NCBI GenBank assembly: GCA_038207585.1
Contig: JBBQZP010000001.1
Span: 1 to 64,000, forward strand
Direction: 5' to 3'
DNA from: JBBQZP01 sp038207585
GTDB taxonomy: Bacteria > Pseudomonadota > Alphaproteobacteria > Rhodobacterales > Rhodobacteraceae
Length of the DNA stretch: 64,000 bases
Positions 41,979 through 51,039 of this stretch are shown piece by piece; within the stretch, counting starts at the first letter, position 1; every line of letters starts with the position of its first letter. The notes under the pieces are model-generated. The model did not search any database. It saw only the letters and a list, made by a program, of their open reading frames with translations, and had not been told where the DNA came from. Made by a program: the position numbers and the translations under genes.

Positions 41979-43310
41979 ATGCCCGCACTTCGCTTTGTTT
42001 CCGCAGTTTTGTTTATGAGCCTGCCCGCCTTGGCCGGGGCGGGGCCCGTCTTGCCCGACCCGATCACAGACAGTGATTTTCCGACGGTGACCGAGGCAGA
42101 GGTTAAACTTGGGCAGCTTTTGTTCTGGGACCCGATCCTGTCGGGCAACCGCAACATTTCCTGCGGCACCTGCCACCATCCGAAATTCGCAACCGGCGAC
42201 GGGCTGTCGCTGGGCATGGGTGAAGGTGGCGTGGGGCTTGGGCCTGCGCGCGTGAGCAATCCCGACAATCTGCCCGAACAGCGTATTCCGCGCAACGCAC
42301 CCGCGCTGTTCAATGTGGGGGCCAAGGCATTTACCGTGATGTTCCACGATGGCCGGATCGAGGTTGACCCCTCGCGCCGGTCCGGCCTGCGCACTCCACT
42401 GGAGGATTCAATGGTGGCGGGGTTCGCGTCGCTGTTGTCGGCGCAAACCATGTTTCCGGTGTTGTCGAATGATGAAATGGCAGGGCATTACGAGGAAAGC
42501 GATGTGTCCACCTCTATCCGTCAGGGCCGGATCACCGGGCCGGATGGCGCATGGGACATCATCTCGCACCGGGTTGCAGGGATTCCCGCCTATGCGCAGA
42601 TGTTCCGCGATGCCTATCCCGAGATTGCAGCGGGGCGGGAAATTCGGTTCACCGATATCTCCAATGCGATTGCGGCTTTTGTGCAGGTTGAATGGCGGTC
42701 TGACACTTCGGTGTTTGACGCATCCCTGCGCGGCGAGGCGGCCTTGTCGCCCGAAGCTTCCGCAGGTCAGGCGCTGTTTTTCGGCGAGGCCGGGTGCAGC
42801 GCGTGTCATAGCGGCAAGTTCCAGACCGACATGAAGTTTCACGCCATGGGCGAGCCGCAGCTTGGCCCCGGCAAGGCCGAACGGTTCGAGCGTCATTCGC
42901 GCGACACGGGCCGCAAACGGGTAACGAACCGGGCCGAGGATGCCTATGCGTTCCGCACGCCGTCCCTGCGCAATGTGACCGCGACCGCGCCGTATGGCCA
43001 TTCCGGCGCGCACACGACCCTGTCCGGGTTTCTGGCCTATCATCTTGACCCGAAGGCCGGGCTTGCGGCCTATGTGTCCGACGTTACCCTGCCCGCGTTC
43101 GAGGCAAAAAAGCCCGATTGGGCCGTGATGCAGAATCCCGATGAGGTGTCGGCGATTGCAGCGGCCGTTGTGACGACCCCGGTGGCGTTGGATGCGCAGG
43201 CGCAGTCTGATATTCTGGCGTTCCTTGCCGCGCTGGAAGACCCAGCCGCGATCAAGGGGCGGCTTGGTGTTCCGGATGCCGTGCCCAGCGGTCTGCCGGT
43301 GGATCGTTAG
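41979..43310 (+). CDS. MauG/CcpA-like dihaem cytochrome c peroxidase
   Basis: 443 residues from ATG 41979, with GGAG seven bases upstream. Sec signal peptide (FVSAVLFMSLPALAGA). Two c-type haem motifs: ISCGTCHH at about 62-66 and GCSACHSG at about 272-276. The family segments RNAPALFNVG, FHDGR, EDS and RTPSLRNVTATAPYGHSG are intact. Members either reduce H2O2 in the periplasm or, like MauG, carry out long-range oxidation of a partner protein. It converges at 3 bases with the FG-GAP/ASPIC gene, a pairing that may be functional. Confidence 0.9.
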   Translation: MPALRFVSAVLFMSLPALAGAGPVLPDPITDSDFPTVTEAEVKLGQLLFWDPILSGNRNISCGTCHHPKFATGDGLSLGMGEGGVGLGPARVSNPDNLPEQRIPRNAPALFNVGAKAFTVMFHDGRIEVDPSRRSGLRTPLEDSMVAGFASLLSAQTMFPVLSNDEMAGHYEESDVSTSIRQGRITGPDGAWDIISHRVAGIPAYAQMFRDAYPEIAAGREIRFTDISNAIAAFVQVEWRSDTSVFDASLRGEAALSPEASAGQALFFGEAGCSACHSGKFQTDMKFHAMGEPQLGPGKAERFERHSRDTGRKRVTNRAEDAYAFRTPSLRNVTATAPYGHSGAHTTLSGFLAYHLDPKAGLAAYVSDVTLPAFEAKKPDWAVMQNPDEVSAIAAAVVTTPVALDAQAQSDILAFLAALEDPAAIKGRLGVPDAVPSGLPVDR

Positions 43311-43313
43311 CGT

Positions 43314-44840
43314 CTATTCGACCATCAGCCCGTTGCCATTGGCCGTAACCGTAACCCGACGGTTCAACGGCATCGCCACCCAATCCGACGTAGCGCCCCC
43401 CGGCCAGACCACCCGCGCCTCTGTGGCGGTCGCATCGCCCAGCCCAAAGTGCATCGGGTCCGCCTCGCCCGAGGCATGACCACCGCCCACCGTTATTTCC
43501 TGCGTCTGCACATGGCCACCCGCGCGCACTTCTATAAAAGCCCCCACGGCTCGGGTATTGGTGCCCGCCATGCGCGGCTCTACAGCCACCCATGCCCCTG
43601 TGCCTTCGGTCGCATTCTGCCAGATCTCCATCGTTGCCTGACGGTTCATCACCACCAGATCCAACCGCCCGTCGCCGTTCAGATCGGTTACACCCGCCCC
43701 GCGGGACCGTTCGGTGGTTGCCACCCCGGCGACATCGGCCTTTTCGGTGAACGTGCCATCCGGTTGCTGCATCAGCAGGTTGTTGGGATCACGCATAGCG
43801 TTCGACGGCATTTCCTGCACATTCCCCTTTGCGATGAACAGATCGGGCCGCCCGTCATTGTCGATATCGCCGAATTCCGCATGCCATCCGGTCGATGCGC
43901 GGCCATCATCACCGATAAACGGCGTGGTCGCATAGGTGCCGATCGAATAGGGCGCATCTTCCAGCACGCCGCCGCCCTTGTTGATCTGCAAAAGCTGATC
44001 AGCCATCGAGGTCAGCATTACCTCGGGCAACCCGTCTCCGGTGATGTCGCGGCTGGCGATGCCCATGCCCCAGAGGCTGACATGCGCCCACCCCTCGGCC
44101 TCGGTGTATTCGGCAAGCGGGTTCAGATGCCACATCTGTTCATACCCACCGCGCACATAATATTGCCGGTCGTTCGAGAGGCGCAGATCGGGCACGCCGT
44201 TCCGCTTCCAGTCGGAAATCAAGATCGAAAGCGCGCAAAAGCCGGGTTTCAGAAGCGTGGGCGCGGTGTATTTGCGGCCTTCGGGGCGGTGAAGTTCGTT
44301 CACATCGCAGGCTTCGAACGGGCCTTTGGGGTTAGTGCGATCCACATAATTGCCGATCACCAGCGTCGGCCAGTCGCGGCCCGGCTCCCATGTTGCAGTA
44401 AAGGATGTGGTCCAGCGGTCGGCAGGATCAAAGCCCCAATCCGCCGTGGCATCGGTGAAATGGCAGTCGGGCCCACCCTTCAGCAATACATTCGGGCCGA
44501 CGCGCAGCACCACCAGATCAAGCCAGCTATCGCCATTGATATCAATCGGATAAGCCCCGGTCACGCCGGTAAACTGCGGCGCGTCACCCAGCGCAAAGGC
44601 GATATCGCCGCCGGGTGGTGAGGTGTTGATAAACAGATGCGACGGGTTTGCCCCACCCGCCGCGTAAAGATCGGGCAGATGGTCACCGTTGCAATCCAAT
44701 ATGGCAACGCCACCGCCCACGAAATGCTCCCACTCGCCGTCATAGACCTGCGCGATCGGCACCGCGGCGGACCGGTCAATGAACTGAGGATCGGCCATCG
44801 CCGGGGTTGCCAACAGCACAGTCGCGAAAAGAAGTTTCAT
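43314..44840 (-). CDS. Secreted FG-GAP/VCBS repeat protein with ASPIC/UnbV C-terminus (CRTAC1-like)
   Basis: 508 residues from ATG 44840. Signal peptide FATVLLATPAMA (cut near 16). Ca2+-binding FG-GAP blades recur: ILDCNGDHLPDLY, DINGDSWLDLV, DITGDGLPEVM, DIDNDGRPDLF and DLNGDGRLDLV, forming a beta propeller. The C terminus (about 430-508; ITVGGGHASGEADPMHFGLG, VVWPGG) is the ASPIC/UnbV module also found in human CRTAC1. Role in bacteria is unknown; possibly surface binding. Its start overlaps the stop of the ROK regulator gene (ATGA), so it is expected to be co-translated with that regulator. Confidence 0.9.
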   Translation of the reverse strand: MKLLFATVLLATPAMADPQFIDRSAAVPIAQVYDGEWEHFVGGGVAILDCNGDHLPDLYAAGGANPSHLFINTSPPGGDIAFALGDAPQFTGVTGAYPIDINGDSWLDLVVLRVGPNVLLKGGPDCHFTDATADWGFDPADRWTTSFTATWEPGRDWPTLVIGNYVDRTNPKGPFEACDVNELHRPEGRKYTAPTLLKPGFCALSILISDWKRNGVPDLRLSNDRQYYVRGGYEQMWHLNPLAEYTEAEGWAHVSLWGMGIASRDITGDGLPEVMLTSMADQLLQINKGGGVLEDAPYSIGTYATTPFIGDDGRASTGWHAEFGDIDNDGRPDLFIAKGNVQEMPSNAMRDPNNLLMQQPDGTFTEKADVAGVATTERSRGAGVTDLNGDGRLDLVVMNRQATMEIWQNATEGTGAWVAVEPRMAGTNTRAVGAFIEVRAGGHVQTQEITVGGGHASGEADPMHFGLGDATATEARVVWPGGATSDWVAMPLNRRVTVTANGNGLMVE

Positions 44841-46099
44841 TGTGCCGCAAGCTCCCGGACCGGGGCGATAAGCCCCTCGCTGACGGCAGACAGTGCCAGT
44901 GCCGCCGCGCCATGCGCCCACAGCAGATCGCCCCATGCGTGAATTTCAATCGGCGGGCGCGGGCGCCCGGTGTTGATGACCAGCGCCTCCATCTCGGCCA
45001 GTGTTTCGGTGGCGTAAAGGTAGTCGTAGCGCATCCGCTCGCCCGACAGGATGATCAGCGCGGGGTCAAAAAGGTTGATCACGTTGGAAAGCCCGACCGC
45101 CAGAAACCGCCCCGCCCGCCGAAAGATAGACCGCGCTGCGGTGTTTCCGGCCTTTGCATGATCATAAAGGCTTTCCAGCAGAACCGAGATCGACTGCCCG
45201 TCCTTGTGCGTCAGGTTCAGCGCCGTCGTCGCCTCACGCGCAAGGGCATAATCGGCGATATACGCCTCAAGGCAGCCGCGCTGGCCGCAGCGGCACAAAG
45301 CGCCGTCCAGATGCACCTTGGTGTGGCCAAGCTCCATCCCAAGCCCCCGCGCGCCGCGATAGATGCGGTGGTTCAGCACGAACCCCATGCCGACGCCGTG
45401 TTCAATGGTGACAACGGCGAAATCCGCCAGATGCCGCCCCGCGCCGAACCACAATTCGGCCAGCGTCACCAGATTGGCGTCGTTGTCGACGATCACCGGC
45501 AGGCCCAGCCGGGCCGTGGCTGCGGCGGCCAGAGCAACCCCGCGTTCGGTCAACACCGGCGACCACAGCACAATGCCACCATCGCAATCGACAAACCCCG
45601 GCACACCAAGGCCTACGGCGGATAATTCGTGCCGCGCCAGCCCCGCTTTCTGGCATACCCGGTCCAGCAACGTTTCGCAGGCATCCAGCAGCGTCGGCAG
45701 ATCCATCGCACCCGGTCGGCGGGCCACGGTCGCATCTGCAAGCAGGTTGCCCGCAAAATCGACGATCACTGCGGTATGTTCGCGGTCGCTCAGCTTCATG
45801 CCCAGAACCCGGTGTGCGCCTGCCCGCACGCCCAGCGCCACCGCCGGGCGGCCCCGGCCCTGATCGCCATCGCGTGAGGTTGCAACCTCTTCTATCAGTC
45901 CTGCCTCGATCAGTTCAGAGGTGATCGTGGTAATCGTTGCGGGCGAAACGCCCAGATCTTTTGCAACCTGCACGCGCGGAATCAGCCCGGCGGCGCGCAC
46001 GCGTTCAAAGACCTGCTGGCGCAACGGCCGGGTCGTTTCAGATAGTGGGGGAATCAGCGGCCCACAGCCCGGCCCTGCTTCTTTTCGCGGCTGCAGCAT
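44837..46099 (-). CDS. xylR: ROK-family repressor, probable xylose regulator
   Basis: 420 residues. N-terminal winged helix (about 25-75; RVQVAKDLGVSPATITTITSELIEAGL), then the ROK sugar-kinase-like domain with the first phosphate loop region GMKLSDREHTAVIVDFAGNLL, the ROK signature GLGVPGFVDCDGG, and zinc-binding ELGHTKVHLDGALCRCGQRGCLEAY (Cys-x-Cys-x4-Cys). Divergence from xylF strongly suggests that it represses the xylose operon and is released by xylose. An AGGAG ribosome site is about 12 bases upstream of the ATG. It overlaps the downstream FG-GAP gene. Confidence 0.9.
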   Translation of the reverse strand: MLQPRKEAGPGCGPLIPPLSETTRPLRQQVFERVRAAGLIPRVQVAKDLGVSPATITTITSELIEAGLIEEVATSRDGDQGRGRPAVALGVRAGAHRVLGMKLSDREHTAVIVDFAGNLLADATVARRPGAMDLPTLLDACETLLDRVCQKAGLARHELSAVGLGVPGFVDCDGGIVLWSPVLTERGVALAAAATARLGLPVIVDNDANLVTLAELWFGAGRHLADFAVVTIEHGVGMGFVLNHRIYRGARGLGMELGHTKVHLDGALCRCGQRGCLEAYIADYALAREATTALNLTHKDGQSISVLLESLYDHAKAGNTAARSIFRRAGRFLAVGLSNVINLFDPALIILSGERMRYDYLYATETLAEMEALVINTGRPRPPIEIHAWGDLLWAHGAAALALSAVSEGLIAPVRELAAQ

Positions 46100-46221
46100 G
46101 ATTACTTTGATCTCCTAACGAAAAAGCCCGCATTTTGCGCAGCCACGGTTGATTATTGCTGCGTTGCGGCGAATTTCTGGTGCTTTTCCAAGCATCGTCA
46201 GACTTGCTGATCATTTTTATT

Positions 46222-46315
46222 TTGACAACTGAAATTATTCGCGGCAATTTTCGCCCGTGCCGACGAATCTGTCGGACCGGCCATTCGCTGGCCGCAAAGA
46301 TAAGGGAGGAATTAC
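46222..46315 (+). promoter_or_regulatory. xyl promoter/leader region
   Basis: The 216-base gap between the ROK gene and xylF is AT-rich at 46185-46245. A perfect -35 hexamer TTGACA lies at 46222-46227, with only a poor -10 candidate (CAATTT) 17 bases on. The leader has a hairpin CGGCCA/TGGCCG (46278-46283 with 46289-46294) and a near-perfect ribosome site GGGAGGA (46304-46310) five bases before the ATG. The repressor operator is presumably around the -35 but no clean palindrome was found. Confidence 0.4.
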
Positions 46316-47341
46316 ATGCGTAACGCAATTCTGCTGGCGGTCGTGGCCGCTGCCGGGTTCTCGTCGGCGGCTTTGGCCGAAGGCAAAAAAATCGGCGTTT
46401 CCTGGGCCAGCTTTCAGGAAGAGCGCTGGAAGATCGACGAAGCGGCGATGAAGGCGGCAATCGAAGCTGCTGGCGACGAATACATTTCGGCTGACGCGCA
46501 ATCGTCGTCGGCCAAGCAGTTGACCGACGTTGAAGCGCTGATCGCACAGGGTGCAAACGCCCTGATCATCAACGCATGGGACAAGGACGCGATTGCGCCC
46601 GCCATCGAGGCTGCGGCTGCCGAAGGCATTCCGGTTGTTGGCTATGACCGTCTGATCGAAGATGCCCGCACCTTCTATCTGACCTTCGACAACAAGGGCG
46701 TGGGTTCGATCATCGCGCAAGAAGTCGTCAAGGCGAAACCCGAAGGCAACTTTGCCATCATCAAGGGCGATCCGGGCGATCCGAACGCGGCGTTCCTTTT
46801 GGAAGGCATGATGGAAGTGATCGGCGCGGACGTTGAAGCCGGCAAGATCAAGATCGTCGGCGAGGCGTTCTCGGATGGCTGGAAGCCGGAAAATGCCCAG
46901 AAGAACATGGAGCAGATCCTGACCGCCAACAACAACGCCGTTGACGCCGTATTGGCCGAAAACGACGGTATGGCAGGCGGCGTGGTTGCTGCACTTTCGG
47001 CTCAGGGTCTTGTGATCCCGGTCGGCGGTCAGGACGGCGACCTTGCCGCGATCAACCGTGTGGCGCGTGGCAGCCAGACCGTTTCGGTCTGGAAGGACTC
47101 GCGTCAGCTTGGCAAGGCAGCTGGCGAGATTGCCGCAGCCTTGGCAGAAGGCACCGCACTTGATGCGATTGCCGGAGCGACCAAGTTCAACGGCGGCGAA
47201 AAGGGTGTGGAGATGAGCGCGATCCTGCTGTCGCCGACGCCGATCACCAAAGACACGCTGAACCTTGCCATTGACGCAGGACATATCTCGAAAGAGGAAG
47301 CCTGCGCCGGTGCGATGGACGGCGTTGCTGCCTGTCAGTAA
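46316..47341 (+). CDS. xylF: Xylose ABC transporter, periplasmic binding protein
   Basis: 341 residues. Signal peptide ILLAVVAAAGFSSAALA (cut after about residue 21). Type 1 periplasmic binding fold with the XylF pattern: KIGVSWASFQEERWKIDE, NAWDKDAIAPAIEAA, GYDRLIEDA, YLTFDNKGVG, IKGDPGDPNA, AENDGMAGGVV and VGGQDGDLAAINRV. It captures D-xylose in the periplasm. First and probably most highly expressed gene of the operon, with a strong ribosome site and a terminator-like hairpin just after it. Confidence 0.95.
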   Translation: MRNAILLAVVAAAGFSSAALAEGKKIGVSWASFQEERWKIDEAAMKAAIEAAGDEYISADAQSSSAKQLTDVEALIAQGANALIINAWDKDAIAPAIEAAAAEGIPVVGYDRLIEDARTFYLTFDNKGVGSIIAQEVVKAKPEGNFAIIKGDPGDPNAAFLLEGMMEVIGADVEAGKIKIVGEAFSDGWKPENAQKNMEQILTANNNAVDAVLAENDGMAGGVVAALSAQGLVIPVGGQDGDLAAINRVARGSQTVSVWKDSRQLGKAAGEIAAALAEGTALDAIAGATKFNGGEKGVEMSAILLSPTPITKDTLNLAIDAGHISKEEACAGAMDGVAACQ

Positions 47342-47353
47342 GCTGACTTTATT

Positions 47354-47386
47354 GCGGCGCGGGGTCGTTCCCGCGCCGCAGTTTTT
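47354..47386 (+). terminator. Strong hairpin with U-run between xylF and xylH
   Basis: A 10-bp perfect stem, GCGGCGCGGG (47354-47363) with CCCGCGCCGC (47370-47379), carries a 6-nt loop and is followed by AGTTTTT. It has the form of a rho-independent terminator but stands inside the operon, so partial termination or mRNA 3'-end protection of xylF is likely. Confidence 0.85.
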
Positions 47387-47392
47387 CGAATT

Positions 47393-47412
47393 GTCAGGGC
47401 CAGGGCCCTGAC
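47393..47412 (+). other. Second hairpin between xylF and xylH
   Basis: GTCAGGGC (47393-47400) and GCCCTGAC (47405-47412) form a perfect 8-bp stem on a CAGG loop, seven bases beyond the first hairpin's U-run. There is no U-run, so an RNA-stability role fits better than termination. Confidence 0.6.
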
Positions 47413-47499
47413 GCTTTCCGACCCAATTCCGGCGCATGGGTCCTGCAGATGCGGGGCGTTCCATCGTCGTCATTCCCCCACGCAATGCTGGACGAGGAC

Positions 47500-48831
47500 A
47501 TGACCGACACAACCCAATCAAAACCAGCCGTGGCCGCATCCAAGGATGCCGGGGCCGGCCCCGTGACACGCTTCCTGCGTGCGACCGAGATTGACACCCG
47601 CCTTCTGGGCATGATCGGCGCGCTGGCGCTGATCTGGATCGGGTTTCACCTTTACGGCGCAATCTTCAACGGTCAGGGCGCGTTCCTGACACCGCGCAAC
47701 CTGTGGAACCTTTCGGTCCAGACATCCTCCATCGGGATCATGGCGACGGGGATGGTGCTGGTCATCGTGACGCGCAACATTGATCTGTCGGTGGGGGCCA
47801 TACTGGGCGTCACCGCGATGGTGATGGGGATCTTGCAGGTCAACATCCTGCCGCAATACCTTGGCCTTGGTCATCCGATGATCTGGATCATCACGGTGAT
47901 CGTGGGCATGACCTTTGGCGCAATGATCGGCACGCTGCACGGCGTTCTGATCGCCTATTTCCGTATCCCCGCTTTCATCGTCACGCTGGGCGGTCTGCTG
48001 ATCTGGCGCGGCAGCGCGTTTCTGGCAGCGGGCGGCAAAACGATTTCCCCGGTCGATACCACTTTCGCATTGCTGGGCGGCGGGCCGTATGGCGCGGTGG
48101 GTGCCACGGGAAGCTGGATCGTCGGCGCGCTTGGCTGCGTCGGGGTCTTGTGGATGCTGCGCAGTGGCCGCGCGAACCGGGTGAAGCACGAATTTGCCCT
48201 GCGCCCGATGTGGGCCGAGGCGTTTCTTGCCATCATGGGCTGCGGCGCGATCATCGGGTCGGTACTGCTGGTCAACTCATACCCCTGGCCCGTCGGCATC
48301 GTGAATGCCTATGCTAAGGCCAACAACATCACCGTGCCGCCAGAGGGGCTGTTCATCAGCCACGGCTTCGCGATTCCGGTGCTGATCCTGATCGTTGTCG
48401 GCATTCTGATGACCATCCTTATGACCCGCACCCGGTTTGGCCGTTATGTCTTTGCCATCGGCGGCAACCCCGAAGCGGCGGCCCTGGCGGGCATCGACAC
48501 ACGCTGGATGACGATGAAGATCTTTACCCTGATGGGCACGCTGGCGGGGCTTTCGGCCTGTGTTGCATCCGCGCGCCTGAACTCGGCAACCAATGCGCTG
48601 GGGCTGTTGGACGAGCTTTACGTTATCGCCGCCGCCGTCATCGGGGGCACGTCGCTGGCCGGGGGCCTTGGCACGATTTACGGTGCCATTCTGGGCGCGA
48701 TGGTCATGCAATCCCTGCAATCGGGCATGGTTCTGATCGGGTTTGACACGGCCTTGCAACAGATTGTCGTGGGCACCGTGCTGGTGCTGGCCGTCTACAT
48801 CGACAATCTTTACCGCCGCAAAGTGAAGTAA
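47500..48831 (+). CDS. xylH: Xylose ABC transporter permease
   Basis: 443 residues from ATG 47500 (an ATG at 47485 is also in frame). Ten or so membrane helices of the BPD_transp_2 family: MIGALALIWIGFHLYGAIF, the conserved IMATGMVLVIVTRNIDLSVGA, VGMTFGAMIGTLHGVLIAYF, IPAFIVTLGGLLIWRG and near the end ALGLLDELYVIAAAVIGGTSLAGG. It forms the inner-membrane channel of the xylose importer. A 158-base gap with two hairpins separates it from xylF, which should lower its expression relative to the binding protein. Confidence 0.94.
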   Translation: MTDTTQSKPAVAASKDAGAGPVTRFLRATEIDTRLLGMIGALALIWIGFHLYGAIFNGQGAFLTPRNLWNLSVQTSSIGIMATGMVLVIVTRNIDLSVGAILGVTAMVMGILQVNILPQYLGLGHPMIWIITVIVGMTFGAMIGTLHGVLIAYFRIPAFIVTLGGLLIWRGSAFLAAGGKTISPVDTTFALLGGGPYGAVGATGSWIVGALGCVGVLWMLRSGRANRVKHEFALRPMWAEAFLAIMGCGAIIGSVLLVNSYPWPVGIVNAYAKANNITVPPEGLFISHGFAIPVLILIVVGILMTILMTRTRFGRYVFAIGGNPEAAALAGIDTRWMTMKIFTLMGTLAGLSACVASARLNSATNALGLLDELYVIAAAVIGGTSLAGGLGTIYGAILGAMVMQSLQSGMVLIGFDTALQQIVVGTVLVLAVYIDNLYRRKVK

Positions 48832-48841
48832 GGGGAATATC

Positions 48842-49600
48842 ATGGCAAACACCGGAACCCCGCTTGTCGAACTGCGCGATATCTCGATTTCGTTCGGTGG
48901 CATCAAGGCGGTCGATCACGTTACCGTCGACCTTTACCCGGGCGAGGTTGTGGGCCTTCTGGGCCACAATGGCGCGGGCAAATCAACGCTGATCAAATGT
49001 CTGTCGGGCGCCTATCAGGCCGACAGCGGACAGATCTTGATCAACGGGCAAGAGGTTACGATCAACAACCCGCGCGACGCCCGCGCGCAGAACATCGAGA
49101 CGATCTATCAGACGCTGGCACTGGCTGATAACCTTGATGCCGCCTCGAACCTGTTTCTGGGGCGCGAGATCGTGTCGCCCCTGGGCTTCGTCGATGACAG
49201 CAAGATGGAGGCGGAAACCCGCAAGATCATGGCGCGGCTGAACCCCAACTTCCGCAAGTTCAACGTGCCCGTCAACGCGCTTTCGGGCGGGCAGCGCCAA
49301 TCGGTCGCCATTGCCCGCGCCGTTTATTTCAACGCGAAAATCCTGATCATGGATGAACCCACCGCCGCCCTTGGCCCACACGAGACACAGATGGTGGCTG
49401 AACTTATTCAGGAACTCAAGGCGCAGGGGCTGGGCATTTTCCTGATCGAGCATGACATCCACAACGTCATGAAGCTGTGCGACCGCGCGTCGGTGATGAA
49501 GAATGGTCAACTCGTGGGCACGGTTAATGTCGATGAGGTGACGGATGAAGACATCCTTGGCATGATCATCCTTGGGAAACCGCACGCGAAGGCCGCCTGA
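48842..49600 (+). CDS. xylG: Xylose ABC transporter ATP-binding protein (single ATPase domain)
   Basis: 252 residues. One complete ATPase: Walker A GHNGAGKST (about 41), signature LSGGQRQSVAIARA, Walker B ILIMDEPTAALG and switch His in LIEHDIHNV. E. coli XylG is a 513-residue tandem of two ATPase domains; this half-size form is the usual one in alphaproteobacteria and would act as a homodimer. Start 10 bases after xylH with GGGG just before. It shares one base with the xylB start (TGATG). Confidence 0.93.
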   Translation: MANTGTPLVELRDISISFGGIKAVDHVTVDLYPGEVVGLLGHNGAGKSTLIKCLSGAYQADSGQILINGQEVTINNPRDARAQNIETIYQTLALADNLDAASNLFLGREIVSPLGFVDDSKMEAETRKIMARLNPNFRKFNVPVNALSGGQRQSVAIARAVYFNAKILIMDEPTAALGPHETQMVAELIQELKAQGLGIFLIEHDIHNVMKLCDRASVMKNGQLVGTVNVDEVTDEDILGMIILGKPHAKAA

Positions 49601-51039
49601 TGTATATCGGTCTTGATCTGGGAACTTCGGGCCTTAAAGGCATCCTGATGGATGACGGCCAGCACGTGCTGGCCGAAGCGACCGCGCCCCTGACGGTGAC
49701 ACGTCTGCACGATGGCTGGTCCGAACAATCGCCCGCCGACTGGATTGCTGCGGCCGAGTCGGTGCTGGATGCGCTGGCGGCGGACCGCTCGCTTGCTTCA
49801 GTGCGCGGCATCGGGCTTTCGGGGCATATGCACGGCGCGACCCTGCTTGACGCGGCGGACGAGGTGCTGCGCCCCTGCATCCTATGGAACGATACCCGCA
49901 GCCATCTTGAAGCCGCCGAGCTTGACGACGACCCGATGTTTCGCCGGATCAGCGGCAATATCGTCTTTCCGGGGTTCACCGCGCCAAAGCTTATGTGGGT
50001 GCAGCGGCACGAACCGCTCCTGTGGGAAAAGGTGGCGAAAGTGCTGCTGCCCAAGGATTACCTGCGCCTGTGGCTGACCGGCGAGCATGTGGCCGAAATG
50101 TCGGACGCGGCGGGCACAAGCTGGCTGGATACCGGCGCGCGGGATTGGTCGGATGATCTGCTGGCGGCAACCGGGCTTTCGCGCCAGCATATGCCACGGT
50201 TGGTTGAAGGCTCCGAGGTTTCGGGCACATTGCGTGCGGCACTGTCGCAACGCTGGGGTTTGCCCGCGGATGTAATCGTGGCGGGGGGTGGCGGTGACAA
50301 TGCCGCCTCGGGTGTCGGCGTCGGCGTGGTGCGCGCGGGCGAGGCGTTCGTGTCGCTTGGCACGTCGGGCGTGCTGTTTGCGGCGAATGATGGCTACCAG
50401 CCCAGCCCGGCGACAGCAGTGCATACGTTCTGCCATGCGCTGCCGGGCACCTGGCATCAGATGGGCGTGATCCTCGCCGCGATCGATGCGCTGAACTGGT
50501 ATGCGGGGTTGGTGGGCGATACGCCGGCCAGCCTGACCGCCAATATGGGGCCGCTTCAGGCCCCGTCAAAAACCCTGTTCCTGCCCTATCTGGGGGGTGA
50601 GCGCACACCGTTGAACGATGCCGCCATCCGGGGCGCGCTCCTCGGTCTTGAACACAGCACCGACCGCGCCGCAGGCACCCGTGCCGTGCTGGAGGGTGTG
50701 ACCTTTGCCATCCGCGATTGCCGTGATGCGCTGGCGGCTACCGGGACGCGGCTTGATCACCTGATCGCTGTCGGTGGCGGGTCGAAATCCGACTACTGGT
50801 TGCAGGCGATTGCCACCGCCCTTGATCTGCCCGTGCATCTGCCGGTTGCTGGCGATTTTGGCGGCGCGTTTGGCGCGGCCCGGCTGGCCCTGATGGCGGC
50901 AACTGGTGCGGGCGCTGAAATTGCCACCTTGCCGCAGATTGCGCGCAGCATTGAACCCGACTCTGCCCTGACCGCCGCATTCGACGCCGGCCACGCCCGG
51001 TATCGCGCCGCACAAACCATGCTCAAGGATCTGACATGA
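49600..51039 (+). CDS. xylB: Xylulokinase
   Basis: 479 residues, normal length for the FGGY kinase XylB. N-terminal phosphate loop GLDLGTSGLKGILMDD, the sugar-binding GLSGHMHGATLLD, PCILWNDTR, the KDYLRLWLTG segment, catalytic Asp in SDAAGTSWLD, and the C-terminal FGGY-type ATP site AVGGGSKSDYWLQAIA. It converts D-xylulose plus ATP to xylulose 5-phosphate, feeding the pentose phosphate pathway. It overlaps xylA by four bases. Confidence 0.96.
   Translation: MYIGLDLGTSGLKGILMDDGQHVLAEATAPLTVTRLHDGWSEQSPADWIAAAESVLDALAADRSLASVRGIGLSGHMHGATLLDAADEVLRPCILWNDTRSHLEAAELDDDPMFRRISGNIVFPGFTAPKLMWVQRHEPLLWEKVAKVLLPKDYLRLWLTGEHVAEMSDAAGTSWLDTGARDWSDDLLAATGLSRQHMPRLVEGSEVSGTLRAALSQRWGLPADVIVAGGGGDNAASGVGVGVVRAGEAFVSLGTSGVLFAANDGYQPSPATAVHTFCHALPGTWHQMGVILAAIDALNWYAGLVGDTPASLTANMGPLQAPSKTLFLPYLGGERTPLNDAAIRGALLGLEHSTDRAAGTRAVLEGVTFAIRDCRDALAATGTRLDHLIAVGGGSKSDYWLQAIATALDLPVHLPVAGDFGGAFGAARLALMAATGAGAEIATLPQIARSIEPDSALTAAFDAGHARYRAAQTMLKDLT

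Noticed and set aside
40748..42076. 442-codon open frame on the plus strand
   Set aside because: Antisense to tamA and overlapping the MauG-like gene; no domain or signal is visible.
48842..49600. xylG as a truncated gene
   Set aside because: It is half the size of E. coli XylG, but the single-domain form is complete in motifs and, as far as I recall, usual in alphaproteobacteria.
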